A stretch of DNA of 64,000 nucleotides from Ceratorhiza oryzae-sativae (GCA_030998015.1 JARWMV010000241.1:186001-250000); one strand, 5' to 3'; shown: positions 12,279 to 25,300, counted from the stretch's first letter. The notes: generated by a model from the letters alone, not told the origin. Made by a program: numbers and translations.

Positions 12279-13100
12279 TCACGCAAGCCCTTTGAGCCTC
12301 TTGGCCCACAGGTCTTTGCGGATATACATAACCTCAACCCAACTCGCGCCTGCGTTGACATTGGTGACGAGTTCCATCTTGGACCTCTTCACATGGCGGA
12401 TCACGGGCTCGGGTTGGTAAGTTTCGAAACCCGCACAGCGAATTTGTCCTTCGTTGAGGTCGTAGATCTGGGAGTATTTGGTTGGGTACACACGTTTGTG
12501 GGTAGGTGGGTCTGATGCAGACGAAGAGAGTGCAGGGGGGCAAGGAATGTGTCGTAAAAGTTCGGTTACGATTGTTTGTTCTGGTATGTCCCGGTGATGG
12601 AGCTGATACGTGCGGGGGACGAAGGAAGGTAAGAGAAGGTGGAGGATGTAAGGGTGATGGCGACGTACGATCTCTTTGACGATGCCGAGCTCGATGGTGT
12701 TGTAGCCGAGATCATTGGAGATGACCCAGACGTAGTCTCCAGCCTGTATGCTCATGAGAAAAACGGTGCAAGGGCGCGAAAAAAGGGGGGGCTTACCAGG
12801 ACCTGGGGCGGGTTTTCCAAATTCCCAAGTTTTCTGGTGCGCCACACCCATTCGACGTGTATATGAATTACCTAGACGATAGATTGTAGGTGCAAGGTCG
12901 AGGATCTATGCACATCCCAGACTCACAGCGTCCGGGAGCTGTCCATCTGGCAACCGATCGAGACAATAGACCTGGCGATACTCTGTAATCTGCCAGGGCT
13001 GTACCCCGCGCTGGCTCTTGACCAAACTGGGGGGTAAGTCCTTGGGGGGAAGGCGCATCTTCTTGGCTGGCGAGCGCTGGATCTCGTGGACGCGACTCAT
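12279..13100 (-). CDS. Hypothetical protein, three exons
   Basis: Minus-strand exons 12927-13100, 12797-12871 and 12279-12743, all phase 0 with consensus donors (GTGAGT, GTAAGC); 237 residues. The start MSRVHEIQRS opens a basic N-terminus. The middle (EYRQVYCLDRLPDGQLP, then HVEWVWRT, then AGDYVWVISND) alternates beta-strand-like segments, and the C-terminal part is rich in charged residues. The family is not recognised; a small beta-rich reader-type fold is possible but unsupported. It is divergent from the membrane-protein gene at 13839. Confidence 0.7.
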
Positions 13101-13838
13101 TGCGATAGCGGGGAACGCGTGTGGGGCAAGCGAGGGGTGGCGCGCGCGACAAACAACAAACGAGGGGAAAGGGGCACGGGGTGAAACAGCAGCAACCCAG
13201 CCCCTTTATATGACGCTGGCGAAAAAAGTCGTTTGTGTTCCGTTGCCTCGAGGCGAGCGAAGAGGCGGACCCACGTAAGCATTTCAAATCGCATGTAGCC
13301 TCTGACCTGCCCTTATTTGGACGGCGGTCACCTCTGCCCTGCCCTGTGATTGGTGGACTGCATGGTGGCCGATCATCGATGGCTGGAACGTGGGACGCCC
13401 TTGTCGTAAACTTGACGTATTTGTCATCCGAATATTTTCACTGAATTATTTTTTTTCAGCTTGCTCGGATGCGTCGCGTCGGCAAGGCGCCACTTGTTTG
13501 CTGCTCCGGCGAGTCGTTGCATCCGAGCATGGGGCGATCACGCGATGACATCAGGTTTCTTCCTCACACTCCACCGGCCTTGACGCGGCGACCAACGCGG
13601 TTGCCGCAATTTCCTAGCGGGGCTGCTGTGTCTCCTCGCGCCATGCCGTTCTGAACCTCACTTTCGGCATCATGCTCCACGCACTAACACCGAGCAGTAG
13701 GATTAAATACGCTCCATTTTGCGCACCCCTCGAAACGCTCACTCGACCCCTGTACGAACAACGCCATACCCTCCTGCCCATCCCTGTACATCTAACTAGA
13801 CAACATCCTCTCATTCCTTGATAATATACGACCCTGCA
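13101..13838. other. Divergent promoter region
   Basis: 738 bp between two divergently transcribed genes, with no coding frame in between. It must hold both promoters; no specific element is assigned. Confidence 0.5.
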
Positions 13839-14685
13839 ATGCCTATTCTACAATGGCCACAACAGGACAACGTCCCCACGTCGCCTAAATCACTCTGCTC
13901 GGACAAACCCCCGCTAGTTCGACCGGGTGCGCCGCTGAAACGCAAATCATCGGCTAACACCCGGTATATGAATATGCTTCTCCAACTCGATGCGGTGCCG
14001 AAAATACATAATATGCTCCCGTCGTACGCCTCGCTTTCCCATTCGCTTACCTACAGCGCTAAAAGCCGGATTAGATTTTTCACGTGGATCTTGCTCGCCG
14101 GATTTATCATCTTTCCGGGGACATTTACGTCCATCCAAGGCTTGGACTTGGATGACCCGTCGCGCACCGACGCCGAGAAATGGATCCTTCACCAGGTTAA
14201 GAATGTCCCGCTGCTGGTCATCGCGGGCATCTGTTGTGTGATTGGCGCAACTGGCATGTGCTGGTTGTGGCATCGATGGCACAACAACTACATCTGGCTC
14301 GTCAATCGTATATTCCTGTAAGCCTATCCCCTTGCTTTGTGCTCTATCACGGACACCAGAATCGATCAACGTCCCTTTTTACAGACCAGGATCATTGCAC
14401 GGCCTCGCCGGTGAGATCTCCACGGTCGTCAACGTATTCAGCCAACAGTCTGGCAAGTTCTCGACCACCGCAATCGTCACGGCGGCTGTCACAGGCGCCT
14501 GTGCTGTTGTGTGCGGCGCACTCGTCTTGTGGTACTCATTATGGAAGCTCGAGCGTGTAAAGCGCGCACATCACCGGGCGCTGGGGACGGAAGCACTGTG
14601 GGATGGGCCCGAAGCTGCCGGGGTTGTCGAGCGAGCTAAACAACGCGGAAAGGAGCTGGAGCCCGAAGCAGGCACCATTGTCTAA
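13839..14685 (+). CDS. Four-helix membrane protein (copy 2)
   Basis: Two exons, 13839-14317 and 14385-14685, 259 residues. It starts MPILQWPQQD; a longer open frame upstream lacks an ATG. A polar N-terminus of about 75 residues is followed by hydrophobic segments including FFTWILLAGFIIFPGTF, VPLLVIAGICCVIGATG, SLHGLAGEISTVVNVF and a segment around VTGACAVVCGALVLWYSL, then a charged tail. Organisation and the intron in front of LPG match the gene at 4855-5823. It lies just upstream of the methyltransferase cluster on the same strand. Confidence 0.85.
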
Positions 14686-14973
14686 TCCTGATGCCCGTAT
14701 ATGTATGACAGAACATCCATCAACGTGTTCATCTTGCTGCGCGGTAAATCCCTCACGTAATCGTTTGCGCTCAGGAGCTCTCATTGTCTGGACAAACACC
14801 GTTTCTTCGACCCACCGATTCCTCCTCTTTTCCGTGTACATCGCTTAGTCAGCCGTACCCTAGACTTTCTACCTGCCTCCCCAAGTTGCTGAGGATCTAC
14901 ATGCTTGCCTGTGAAGATCGCTCATGCGCCAAGTACTCGGATTGCGCGCTTTATTGCCAAGCCTCGTGGGGGG

Positions 14974-14980
14974 TATATAG
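14974..14980 (+). promoter_or_regulatory. TATA-like box of methyltransferase A
   Basis: TATATAG lies 91 bp upstream of the ATG at 15065. Comparable boxes precede methyltransferases B and C. Confidence 0.4.
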
Positions 14981-15064
14981 ATCCATGCGCTCCAAACGGG
15001 CTAGAGACGAGTATCGCCATCTGGAGTCTATTTTGCACTTGAGCGAACAGCTACTCGACGTCTC

Positions 15065-16577
15065 ATGGGTGTCATTGAGTATTATGATACCGAGACAGAA
15101 GGCATCGTCTACCACGTCACGCCCGACGCGCAACCCACGCTCGAAGACGATGCCGACTCGATGTTCATGTCCTCGGCCGAGTCATGCAAGTCGGACGCGA
15201 CCATCCACACAGAGGACTTGCCAGGTGCGTCTGCCACATAACCTCGCCCTGTGTACTCAGCCCCAAACCCCCAATCGCTAGGTTATTTTGTGACCCACAA
15301 CGGTCGGCAGCACGCCGCCTCTCCCGGCGTCGTGCGGTGGTTCCCGTCGGATAATGTTCGACGATACATACTGCGCTCGCTCGTGCGCAAGTGGGTGTTC
15401 GGCGGAAATTACGTCGGACCGGTGAGGGAAGCGCTATCTCCGTTGGGAGACAGACACCGATGCGCACTGGAATTGGGCACGCGTTCTGGAACTTGGTGAG
15501 TTGATTGGCTCCGAAGCAAATTAAAGTAGCCTGTAAGGGGCAGCTCTTCGGGTGGCGTTGCACAACGAATTTTGGGATCACCGCAGTCCTTTCCAGTGTT
15601 TGATCTTCATCTCTCTCTTCAGCCTGCTTCTGATCTCTTCATTCGAGCGTCCAAATGCTGATTTCAAATCCTGTCTAATGTAGGATCCAAGAGATGGCCA
15701 AGGAGTTCCCACACGTCCAATTTAGAACCATCGACGTCGCGCCGATTATCGCACATGCCCCCAGGTCGAATATCACCTTTGAGGTGTATGATTTCACTGA
15801 AGGGCTAATGTTGCCTGACCGCTCGCAAGATGCCGTCTTCCTGAACAACATGTTTGAAATGGTAAGCTAGAGTGGAATGAGACCCAAATCAAACACCTTC
15901 GCGTGGTGCACTTCAATATAGCTCCCGATCGCGAACTTTGAGCTTGATCATCACGTCCACGTTTTCTGTCATGATCGACACCAGGGTCTTCTCGCTGTCG
16001 TTCCGTTCGCTCGTGGGCCGTTTTACTAATATATATATGTCCTAGGTAAAAGACTATCGTGCCGTTCTACGTGAAGCTTATCGGGTCCTTCGGCCGGGCG
16101 GATTAATCCACATCAACGACTTCAATCCCCATCTGTGGGATCACCAACCCTTTAGTTCCAGCAAGATTAACGAACCCGATAGGTTGCCATGTGTTCGACA
16201 TCGCACGAGCTCAACTCTCAAAGCTCGGAATCGACCCAGACACTTGCGATCACTTGCCCCAATGGCTTGCGCGTGGGTCGGATCTTTGGAGGAAGCGAGA
16301 GAGCGGGTTCGAGGGCGTCTGTTTGACGATCAAGACATTTCCGGCCTACGCACACGAGGGACACGCGTGTTCTTCCAAGCTCGACCCACGGATTGCCCCG
16401 TTTGTCTCGCATCTGAGCGTGATGTCCACGAGGGACATGGTATCCATCCTAGTCGACCAGGGGGAGACCGAGGCCGAGGCGGCCAAGTGGGTCGACGCGA
16501 TGATTGAGGAGATGAGAAGACCAGAGTGCTGCGCAATGATCAAGGTTTATTCAATATGCGCTTTCAGAGGCCAATAG
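15065..16577 (+). pseudogene. SAM-dependent methyltransferase A (LaeA-like), frameshifted
   Basis: Exons 15065-15224, 15282-15495, 15684-15861 and 16046-16577, intron phases 1, 2, 0. Class I methyltransferase motifs: LELGTRSGTW (glycine-rich motif I), TIDVAPI (acidic post-I position), FEVYDFTEG and RVLRPGGLIHI. The last exon has one extra base near 16142: LWD is read in one frame, while the strongly paralog-like continuation (TNPIGCHVFDIARAQ to the stop at 16577) is in another. Exon 4 is 532 nt, one more than a multiple of three. Likely a secondary-metabolism or regulatory small-molecule/protein methyltransferase; the substrate is unknown. Inactive unless the indel is an assembly error. Confidence 0.75.
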
Positions 16578-17054
16578 GCCGGGTTTTAGTCTTGTTTAGC
16601 AGAGGTTGTGTTTGCATTTTAGAGGCTTCTTCGTTCGGTCATGTAGCATATATACATATTGTACCATTTGATCACACAATACTATGCAGATATATCACGT
16701 ATTCACGGCTATTTGCGTAGACGATCGTCATAAGACGGTATGCAAGGGGAGACGGTAACTTGTTTAAAGATTTCCGGGTTATATTCACAGGTTAATTGGG
16801 TGACGGTACAGCCACCGACGCGTGACGGAGACAGACGCGGAAGCGAACGGCTTAAACATGAACGCTTCGTGAGGCTAGCTCTTGCCCGGTTCTAACTCAA
16901 TATCGACGCTTGCGGAGCCGATGATGGATCTAGCTTAGATGGAAGTTAACACACTGTCTCAATTGTACAACAGGATACTGAACTACGTGGGAGGCTGAAA
17001 CCCCTCCAGTTGAGCGCCAATCGCCGGAGCACATGGAAGCACGACCACTAGACG

Positions 17055-17062
17055 TATAAATA
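17055..17062 (+). promoter_or_regulatory. TATA box of methyltransferase B
   Basis: TATAAATA lies 147 bp before the ATG at 17209. Confidence 0.5.
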
Positions 17063-17208
17063 GGGGTAGGCTGTGGGGATTCTCAGCTGATTTCACCACG
17101 CGCACAGTGATCGAGACCACCAACTGCTACCATTTGACGCCGGGACTTCTGTTGTCTCGTTGGTTCTCAGGTTTGCTCTAGGGTTGATTACCACCCGAAT
17201 TCCCCACA

Positions 17209-18461
17209 ATGGGCGTCTTTGAATACTTTGACCAAGACACAGAGTCGATAGTATATCTTGTTGTGCCTAGCCCGGAATCTCAAAACGAGGAGTCTACGAT
17301 ACTGTCGGAATCGGAATCGACTGCTTCTGGATCGACGATCTGTTCAGAAGACGCTGCAGGTGAGGAACCCGCGGAATTAGCGTGGTTTTTGAATAGCCAA
17401 ACCAACGCCACATCATCAGATTATTTTATTCTACACCATGGACGCCCGCAGTTTGCAGGTGACAACATCGCACGCTGGCTTCCTTCCGACAACATCCGAC
17501 GTTATGTCGTGCAGTATCTGGTTGCCAGGTGGCTTATAGGAGGGGATTACGCGGGCCCTGTTCGAGAGATCCTTGCTCCCGTCCGCGGAGTAGAGCAACA
17601 TGTTTTGGAACTAGGGACAAAGACAGGGACGTGGTCAGTTCGCAGCGTAGACATTGCATACCCTCGATTTCATGACATAGTATCCACAGGACACAGTCGA
17701 TGGCCGCTACATTCCCCCATGTCCAGTTCCGCAGCGTAGATCTGGCGCCAGTTATTCCTCATGTTCCTCGTCCAAATGTCGTCTTTGAGGTGTATGACTT
17801 TACCGAGGGATTGCTACTCGAGGATAATTCGTTCGACATTGTGTTCGTGCACTTCTTATCCGGAGGGGTTGGCCAACTTTTTGGTATCAAATATATCAAA
17901 CTGATTCATTTACAATTGCAGGTCAAGAACTATCGTGATTTGCTCCGTGAGGTCCATCGAGTCCTTCGACCCGGTGGGCTGATTCACACGGTTGATTTCA
18001 ATATCCAGCTCTGGGACCCAGATGATTTGTCGATCACTGCTACCCGAACAACCCCTGTAACTTGCTATTTCGTTAACCTGATTCGTGAACGTTTGACTAA
18101 GTCAGGCATCGACCCCGATACATGCACCAAAGTTGCAGGATGGCTCGCGCCTGGTTCCGACCTCTGGGAGAACGAGGCGAGCCATCAGCAGGGATTCCAG
18201 GAAATACAACAACTCGTGGGGGCGACCCCTTATTATCCACATGAAGGTTTTCCGTGTAGCCAGCGAATGGACTTGATGACCATGTCATTCCAGATACATT
18301 TCGCTACTATGTTGTTGAGGGATTTGCATAGTCTACTTATGGATCAACCAATGACTGAGCAAGAGGCCCAAAGGCTGACGGATGACTCACTCGCAGAATT
18401 GAAACAGCCGGACGGGTGTGCCATATTCAAGTTATACTGTACATATGCAAGAAAATTATAA
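17209..18461 (+). CDS. SAM-dependent methyltransferase B (LaeA-like)
   Basis: Exons 17209-17359, 17420-17633, 17690-17867 and 17922-18461 give 360 residues, with the same three intron positions and phases as its paralogs. Motif I LELGTKTGTW, post-I SVDLAPV, FEVYDFTEG and RVLRPGGLIHT are present, so the SAM-binding fold looks complete. The third intron (17868-17921, 54 nt) has a weak donor (GTTGGC) and no in-frame stop, so retained transcripts would add 18 residues. This is the only intact member of the 15-21 kb trio. Confidence 0.8.
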
Positions 18462-19718
18462 CGATATGGCACGCTCCTGAACAGAGTGGGAAAATGATTC
18501 ACCTAAATGACGTTGGACTTCTTATCGATCATGCCTACTGGGTATTCATATACATTGATTTTGATGAACCCGGTGGTGCTACTTCTATAATCTGGGACAG
18601 AGTGGCCCACATGTTCAAGGATGTCGGAAAGAAGCTGTTCGAGGTGAAGCGGAGGGAACAAGGGATCTCATTTCATAGGAATACAACCCCTATTTAGCAT
18701 CGCACCCCGATCAGCTTGCGCCACTCGAGATGCTGCATACTGAACATGAGAATAATATTACATATGAGGGGACTGTGAAGAAATTTCCATTAAATCTATT
18801 CGTAGAGTTTCTGTCATCGAGAGCATGGGTGGGGATGATATACTTTGTCCCACTTGCATCGGATATCTTCGAAGCCGCTCAAATGATATTATTGAATACT
18901 AGCAGTGGGATAATTTCGTCACCAAGAGGGCCAACAAACTAAGTAGGGAAGATGCTTGGGGAGTTGAAAAGGTCTGGAAAGTGTGCTTCGGTAGAACCAT
19001 GGCCGATCTGTAATGCATGTGTAAGAGAATGTCCAAGTGTTAGAACATCACCTGGTAGCACTAGCCGGGGCATGAGCAATAGTTTAATCTCAAATTCTTT
19101 GCGAGCCGGGTGTATACCTGCGCCCATCTAGGACCCGCTGACCCAGCCTGTTATACTAGAGATGAACTGTGAGATAAGCCTTAGTACCTCGAGCTATTTT
19201 TCAGCGGTCAAATGTTTTGCGGCGTGAAAGGTAATCATGTCAACCAGTTGAATCGAGTGCGAGAGTAAGCATACATGGGGGAAACACCCCAGTTAACACC
19301 CAAACCACTTAAGCGCCAAATATACCTTGCATGTCGAAATCCAAGATCTATTCGGGTTTAGATAACGCATGGTTTCTATGACGCGTTGCAGGTGGCGACA
19401 GCACTGAGGGCGCCTTCACCGTCACTGCCCCACTTACGCCCGCACTCGGCATATTATTCTCAAGCACATGTTATGTAACCTTCCTTAAGTCTAATTGACG
19501 TCAAGGATGAGCTCGAACAAATACCGACGAGGCCGCCGAGGTTTTCGTCCTTCCGTGTCGCCACCCCCTCGGGTTGATGGACATGCTAAGCTGCCACAAT
19601 TCAGTCATAGTTCAGGTTACGGGTTGCGCTGCTATTTCGTTTGATGCTAATCCAACAAAATCTTGCGGATTATGCCGGAGAACCCGGTTGCATCGTTCGT
19701 TCTCAACTCCCCTCAGGG
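18462..19718. other. Intergenic between methyltransferases B and C
   Basis: No gene recognised. An open frame at 18416-18697 overlaps the end of gene B and has no family resemblance. Confidence 0.4.
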
Positions 19719-19726
19719 TATATAAA
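19719..19726 (+). promoter_or_regulatory. TATA box of methyltransferase C
   Basis: TATATAAA lies 128 bp upstream of the ATG at 19847. Confidence 0.5.
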
Positions 19727-19846
19727 CCCATTGGGTGCTGGATTCTGACTTACGCTTTATATCATCCTGAACCTATACTTTTGCGAAGTGCTGTGGAACG
19801 CGGCTTGATCTTACGCTGAGTCGACAGAGCAATAACGAAAGGCAGC

Positions 19847-21263
19847 ATGGGTATACATGAGTGCTACAATTCTGACACAGAAGCCGTTGTCTACCATATC
19901 ATAGCCGACCCAGAACCTATGACGGAGGAGGATGTAGATTCGATATTCTTTCCAGAGACAGACTCCTTGGCGTCGGATATGACTATTCACTCCAACGATG
20001 TGCCAGGTCCGTTCTCCTTATTGCTCCCGCTCAGCCGTCTTAGGCTATTCTGAACCGGGAAACAGATTACTTTATATTTCATAATGGTCGGCATATGCCG
20101 CTGCCTCCGGAGTTGCTCGCTGGTTCCCATTGGATAACGTTCGGCGATATATACTGCGCTCAGTGCTTAGTAAATCACTATTCGGAGCCAATTACGTCGG
20201 TCCCGTACGAGAAGCGTTAGCTCCATTATCTAACGGGCGGAGAAAACGGCATGTGCTAGAGCTAGGAACCAAGGCCGGAACTTGGTGAGTCATTTTTTGT
20301 TGGAAAAGTATAAATCACGGGTGGGAACTAGGGGATTGGCTCTTGGAAAGCGCAAAGTCCATTTATCTCAGTTTTGAGTAATATAAGGGATAGTATTGAT
20401 GACTTAATGAAACAGGATCCAGGAGATGTCTAGCGAGTTCCCGGGGGTGCATTTTCGAACGATAGATGTCGCTCCAATGATCGCTCATGCCTCAAGACCC
20501 AATATCACCTTCGAAGTCTACGATTTTCCTCGGGGACTAATATTGGCGGATTCATCTCAGGATGCTGTCTTTATGAATGGTGTGTTCGAGATGGTGAGTG
20601 TCATATCTAAGGCCAGTCCACTGCGGATCGCTTGCTTCATACTCGATTATGGGGCTATAGAGAATTCGATGATTCACATGTGCTCTAGAGCCCATCAACT
20701 CCAGCTGTTATTGTGGTGACTGACAAACTATATTCGGATAGGTAAAGGACTATCGAGTGCTACTCCGAGAAGCTTATCGTGTCTTACGACCGGGTGCATT
20801 ATTACATATCAGCGACTTCCATCCTCATCTCTGGGATTCTGAGGACACCAACATCCCCGCGCGGCGGACGAATCCTGTCGGGTGTCGCCTGTTTGATCTC
20901 GTACGGGCGCATATATCTGAGCTTGGAATGGATCCAGATATCCACGAGAAACTACCTCACTGGCTTGAACCCGGCTCGGAACTCTGGGAGAAAGGAGAAC
21001 TCGGGTTCGAAAATATTCGCTTAGTGACTAAAACGTACCCGGCGTATGTCCACCGTGGTCATTCCTGTGGTGCGAGGCTTGACCCGACGATTGCAACCTT
21101 TATCGATCATTTGAGTATTCAGTCTACGAGGGATACGGCATCCGTACTTATAGACGGGGGTATGGACAGGCTAGATACTGAGCATTTAGTCGAGGCAATG
21201 ATTGAGGAAATAAGGAGGCCTGAGTGTTGTGCAATGTTAAAGGTTTATTCTTGTATGCGATAA
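19847..21263 (+). pseudogene. SAM-dependent methyltransferase C (LaeA-like), frameshifted
   Basis: Exons 19847-20006, 20066-20284, 20416-20593 and 20742-21263 at the positions conserved in the family. Motifs LELGTKAGTW, TIDVAPM, FEVYDF and RVLRPGALLHI are present. Exon 2 lacks one base near 20093 (after HNGRH): the frame entering it reads DYFIFHNGRH, while the rest (GVARWFPLDNVRRYILRS and onward) is one frame off. Closest to gene A by eye. Either a recent pseudogene or an assembly deletion. Confidence 0.75.
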
Positions 21264-22065
21264 AGAGTGAATCATAGGCGTTGCCAAGTTGGGGATGGTA
21301 CTTCGGGAGATCTGTCTTTCTGTTTATGTTTGGTACAGATGATGGCTATGCTGTATACAATTCATCAAGTGTGATTTATTTGTGTGTGCGATGTATAATA
21401 ACAGAAGAAAATTTAGGACTGTTTTGCTCTGTCGATTATGTAGGATCTCAACGTACGCCATCGACTAAGGTCCCGCTGGCTACATTTTTAGGTCGCGCAC
21501 ATATCACCAATGGAAAATAGCGCAGGATAGATCTAAAAACCGGCACAAATATGATTAGCATAAATGCCAATTAATTAATTCAAGCGCAATTGCCGTACTT
21601 TTTCTTATTTTTATTGTGGGGTGGTGTGCGTGTATCGGTTCTACTGGATATACTATACTTGCAAATGCAAAACCACGTAGCTACACGTTGGAGTAATTTC
21701 ATCATTCACAAAAAGCCTCACCATGATCTGCACCTTTTCGCATACATACATCAACAAAAAGGTCGAGCCGCTCGGGAAAAATCCAAACGATACACAGTAA
21801 ATAAAAAACACAAAGGTTGGAACGGGGGGACAGCAGTAGGCAGCACCAAGGCCCTGCAGAAACAGGGCGCGGTCACGAGGGATTAATGAGAAGTCACAAA
21901 GCAAGCTAGAAAAGACTCACGTGGTTTGAACGGTTTTTCATATGTTTAGAGACCCGCACGAAAACAAAGGTCGACCAAACGAAACACAAGAGTGCGAACG
22001 CACAAGACGAGACACAAACGGGGCGAAACGGGGGACAGAGCCCAAACGGCCAAACGACGTACTAA
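21264..22065. other. Intergenic up to transposon boundary
   Basis: AT-rich, no convincing gene; several short overlapping frames. Confidence 0.4.
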
Positions 22066-22100
22066 GTGGGAGTCGGCACGCGAAGCGTGCCGGCTCCCAC
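22066..22100. repeat. Left terminal hairpin of transposon 1
   Basis: 16-bp arms around a GAA loop with one mismatch (GTGGGAGTCGGCACGC / GCGTGCCGGCTCCCAC). Confidence 0.85.
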
Positions 22101-22305
22101 GGCTTACGTAAGGAAATCGGTGCAAAAAGTGGCACACATTTCGTGTGCTCAGTTGGCGGCCTCAAAATGAGATTTATGCACCTTAAAATGAATAGAACTT
22201 GTATTACACTATGGAATGTATATTAGTGAACAAAAATTTTAACAGATTGGCTAGGAGATCAGTCTACAAGCTACGTTTGTGGCCTGAGTACAGTGTACCA
22301 AGCTA

Positions 22306-25300
22306 TTAAGAAGATGCTGGGATATCCTGGTGTATCTGAGCGTATTTTAAGGCCATCTCCAAGACCAGAACCCGCTTTTCAGCGACTTTCAGCTTACCAG
22401 TGCTCGGAAAGCTCTTCTTGTTGGCGAATGCCTGTCGGTATACCTTGATCTGATCATTAAGTTCAGCTCCCTTTAGTTTCATTATCTTGCCCTGATCAAG
22501 CTCGAGTCAAATACCAGTGATGTATGCTTCCTTTTGGAATTGCTGTTCCATGCGCTTGTCATGCGCCAGTTTGTTTTTTGCTGCCTCTTGTACTGCAGCA
22601 ACAACCAATTTTGTCTTGTGTCCTTCTTCAACCTTCGAAGAATCAATTCGTTGTGCCTCTCCTCAAGTCCATGAATATTGATCATCTGTAAAGTTCGCCT
22701 CCATGTACTCTTCGGTCTTGTTTGCACAGTTTGTCATTAATGCATTGTATTTATGTAGAGTGAGGCATGGAAACCGTCTTGTCCAGACATGCCAGGTTCC
22801 AAGCGCACCTTTGTTAACATTGTTTGTTGGTGGCATAAATGCTAGCTCATGCTGCTCAGGGCTCATGCAAGCAAACAGTGCGTCTGTCAGGAATTCATCT
22901 GTGAAGCGGACCCATGTTTGTAGTGCACCCTGGCAGAATGAAATGAACAGATCTGTAAGGTATGGTAACTCAGATTCGTGTTGCCGGAGTGCTTGGATCA
23001 CCTCAGGGTTATCCCACTCTAAGCCATCAAGTGTAGCTGTAGCAGCAAGTGCACTTGGGCTAAGCACAAGTCCAGGATCCAGAATAATTGACTTTAGGTG
23101 ACTTTGAACTGTATCATGTAGTGTGGAAAGATCGGCAAGGCCTTTACCAGTCACAGTTGCTGTACGAACCAGGTGCATATATGGCTTAGACACAATTTGC
23201 CCATAGAGCGATATGACAATTAACTCTGCCAGCGTTGCAGAGCAACCCAGACCTCGAACTACATTACTCTCCATATGATTCAAGGCCCCAGACAACTTTT
23301 TTTGCCAACAGTGTTCCATAAAATCGATGTATGCAGCATGTAATGTGCAAAGTTCAGTTGCGGCGTCGATATATGAGCCATATCAAACATTACTAGTGTC
23401 CGGAAAGCAGCAAGAGTGATGATGATATAATCAAAAAAAGTCGGCATGCTTGGCCAAAGCCCGAAAATCTAGCTAGGGCAAAGTAGCTCCACCTGTCTAA
23501 GTATGCTTTTTAGCACTCACTAGGAACCAAGTAGCATGTGCTATTGGTGCTACCAGGGCCTCATGACTGCTAGAAAGCATACTTAGACGCCGGGCTTCTA
23601 GTGAGTGCTAGCCAGATTTTCTGCTTTTGGCTGAGTGGCTGTCTTGATGACCTTTCTTGTTGTCCTTGTGATTGAATACAGCGCCAGCAAGACTGCAAAG
23701 CTTTATTGCACCAGCCTCAGAAACTGCGATCGCTCATTGCTCTGCAGGTGATGTATCTGTTGAAATCCTCCCAAGTGCAATGGTTGCGTCGTTGTCCTTA
23801 TTAAACAGGACCAAAGGTGAGGTGAGGGTTGGGTTTTCCTTCCAAAAGGCCAACATGCCAGAAGTACCACCTTTAGCTGCATTCATGTCTTTATGAGCAC
23901 AACATCTGCCTTGAACCACCCAAGAGCAATCAAGCTGAATATCTGGTAGGCTCTGATCAAAATTGCTACTCCCTAGTTGACTGATTATTTTTTGGTACTC
24001 AATTGCACAAAGATTTTCTTGTTTGACAAGAGATAGCTTGGCAAATATATCTGCACCACCACCAGCTAACTCAGATCTAGCTTGTATGCTCATATAGACC
24101 TGCTCAGCTTCAGTGCTCTCCAAGTTCAGTAGTGCTAGGTTACCTAAATGGTTTATCCAGGATTCTCTTTTCCATTGCTCCTGTATTTGGGCAACTTTTA
24201 TTTGGTCTTTAGCATGGTCTCCGTTGGCACCGCACAGCTTCCGTGCGACGTCCAAGGCAACTAGGGGTGAAATCTTGGAAGCGAAGCACTTAGGAGCCTG
24301 CTGGGCAGTGTCACATAGGTCTTCAACTGAGGATTTTAAAGTTGAAACCTGTGTCTTGCTTGTATGGTCAGGGGTCGATTCAACTGCAAGGAGTAGCTGC
24401 TGGTGGGTTCCTCCAGTATTTGCCATTGTATGCATGCTACTGAAGTTGATATTGTGCTGCAATGTTGAGTCCATGCTGGTAGTAACACCTATATATGCGC
24501 ATGAGCAGCTTTCTATTAGACTCAGTATCATGAGGCATACCTTGTGCTTTCAAAAGAATGTCTGCAGCTTGTATTTTTGCACCAACACCACCTTCCAACA
24601 CAAATCAGCCAACTGAGCATGGTGAAGGTATATGTCCTATACTAACACCAAAAGCAAGCACACACATCTGGATGACCTTTGGGACCTGGACTGCAGATAC
24701 ACCCAACATAGCCAGCCTGCATGACAAGCTTCGAATTTGAGCATTGTAAGCACCAGACTTCTTGCTCTTGAAGAGAGACTTTGACTGAGTGTTTTTCGAC
24801 ATTTTGGCTAGCATACACTGGTAGGAATCTTCAGCTGCACGTGCTCTTTTCTTCCAGCTTGTTTTAGACTGTATATATTGCTCAGCTTTGCTCTTAATAC
24901 GATTAATATTCTCCGCCTGTGTCGTGATTTGTCTACTCGACCAAAGCACAAGGGAATCAAGTTGTTTTTGAGTTTCCTTGTGTTTTTGTGCATTTAGACT
25001 TGCTTTCTTTTTCGATCTTGCCAAAGCCTTCATAACATTGCGTTTTTGAGCAAACAGATGTGAGTACCGAGTGGTAAGGGTGTTGCTTCGGGCTAGTAGT
25101 TTTTTGAAGTGTTTTGAGTCTTGTCCTTGTGAACCACAAATGGTATTCCCAACCTATTGAATTTGAGTAGCATACATGGGGTACTTGAGCTAGCAATCAC
25201 TCAGTTTGACTTGTTTACTAACGTCTTCTGCTCCACTTATGATCTGAGCACCTTTTCCTTGTTGAAGTGCAGCTTGCTGCAATCGAGATCGCTTCCTCTG

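Noticed and set aside
22066..22100. Hairpin read as a transcription terminator or CRISPR-like repeat
   Set aside because: The sequence is eukaryotic, there is no repeat-spacer array, and matching hairpins sit exactly at transposon ends.
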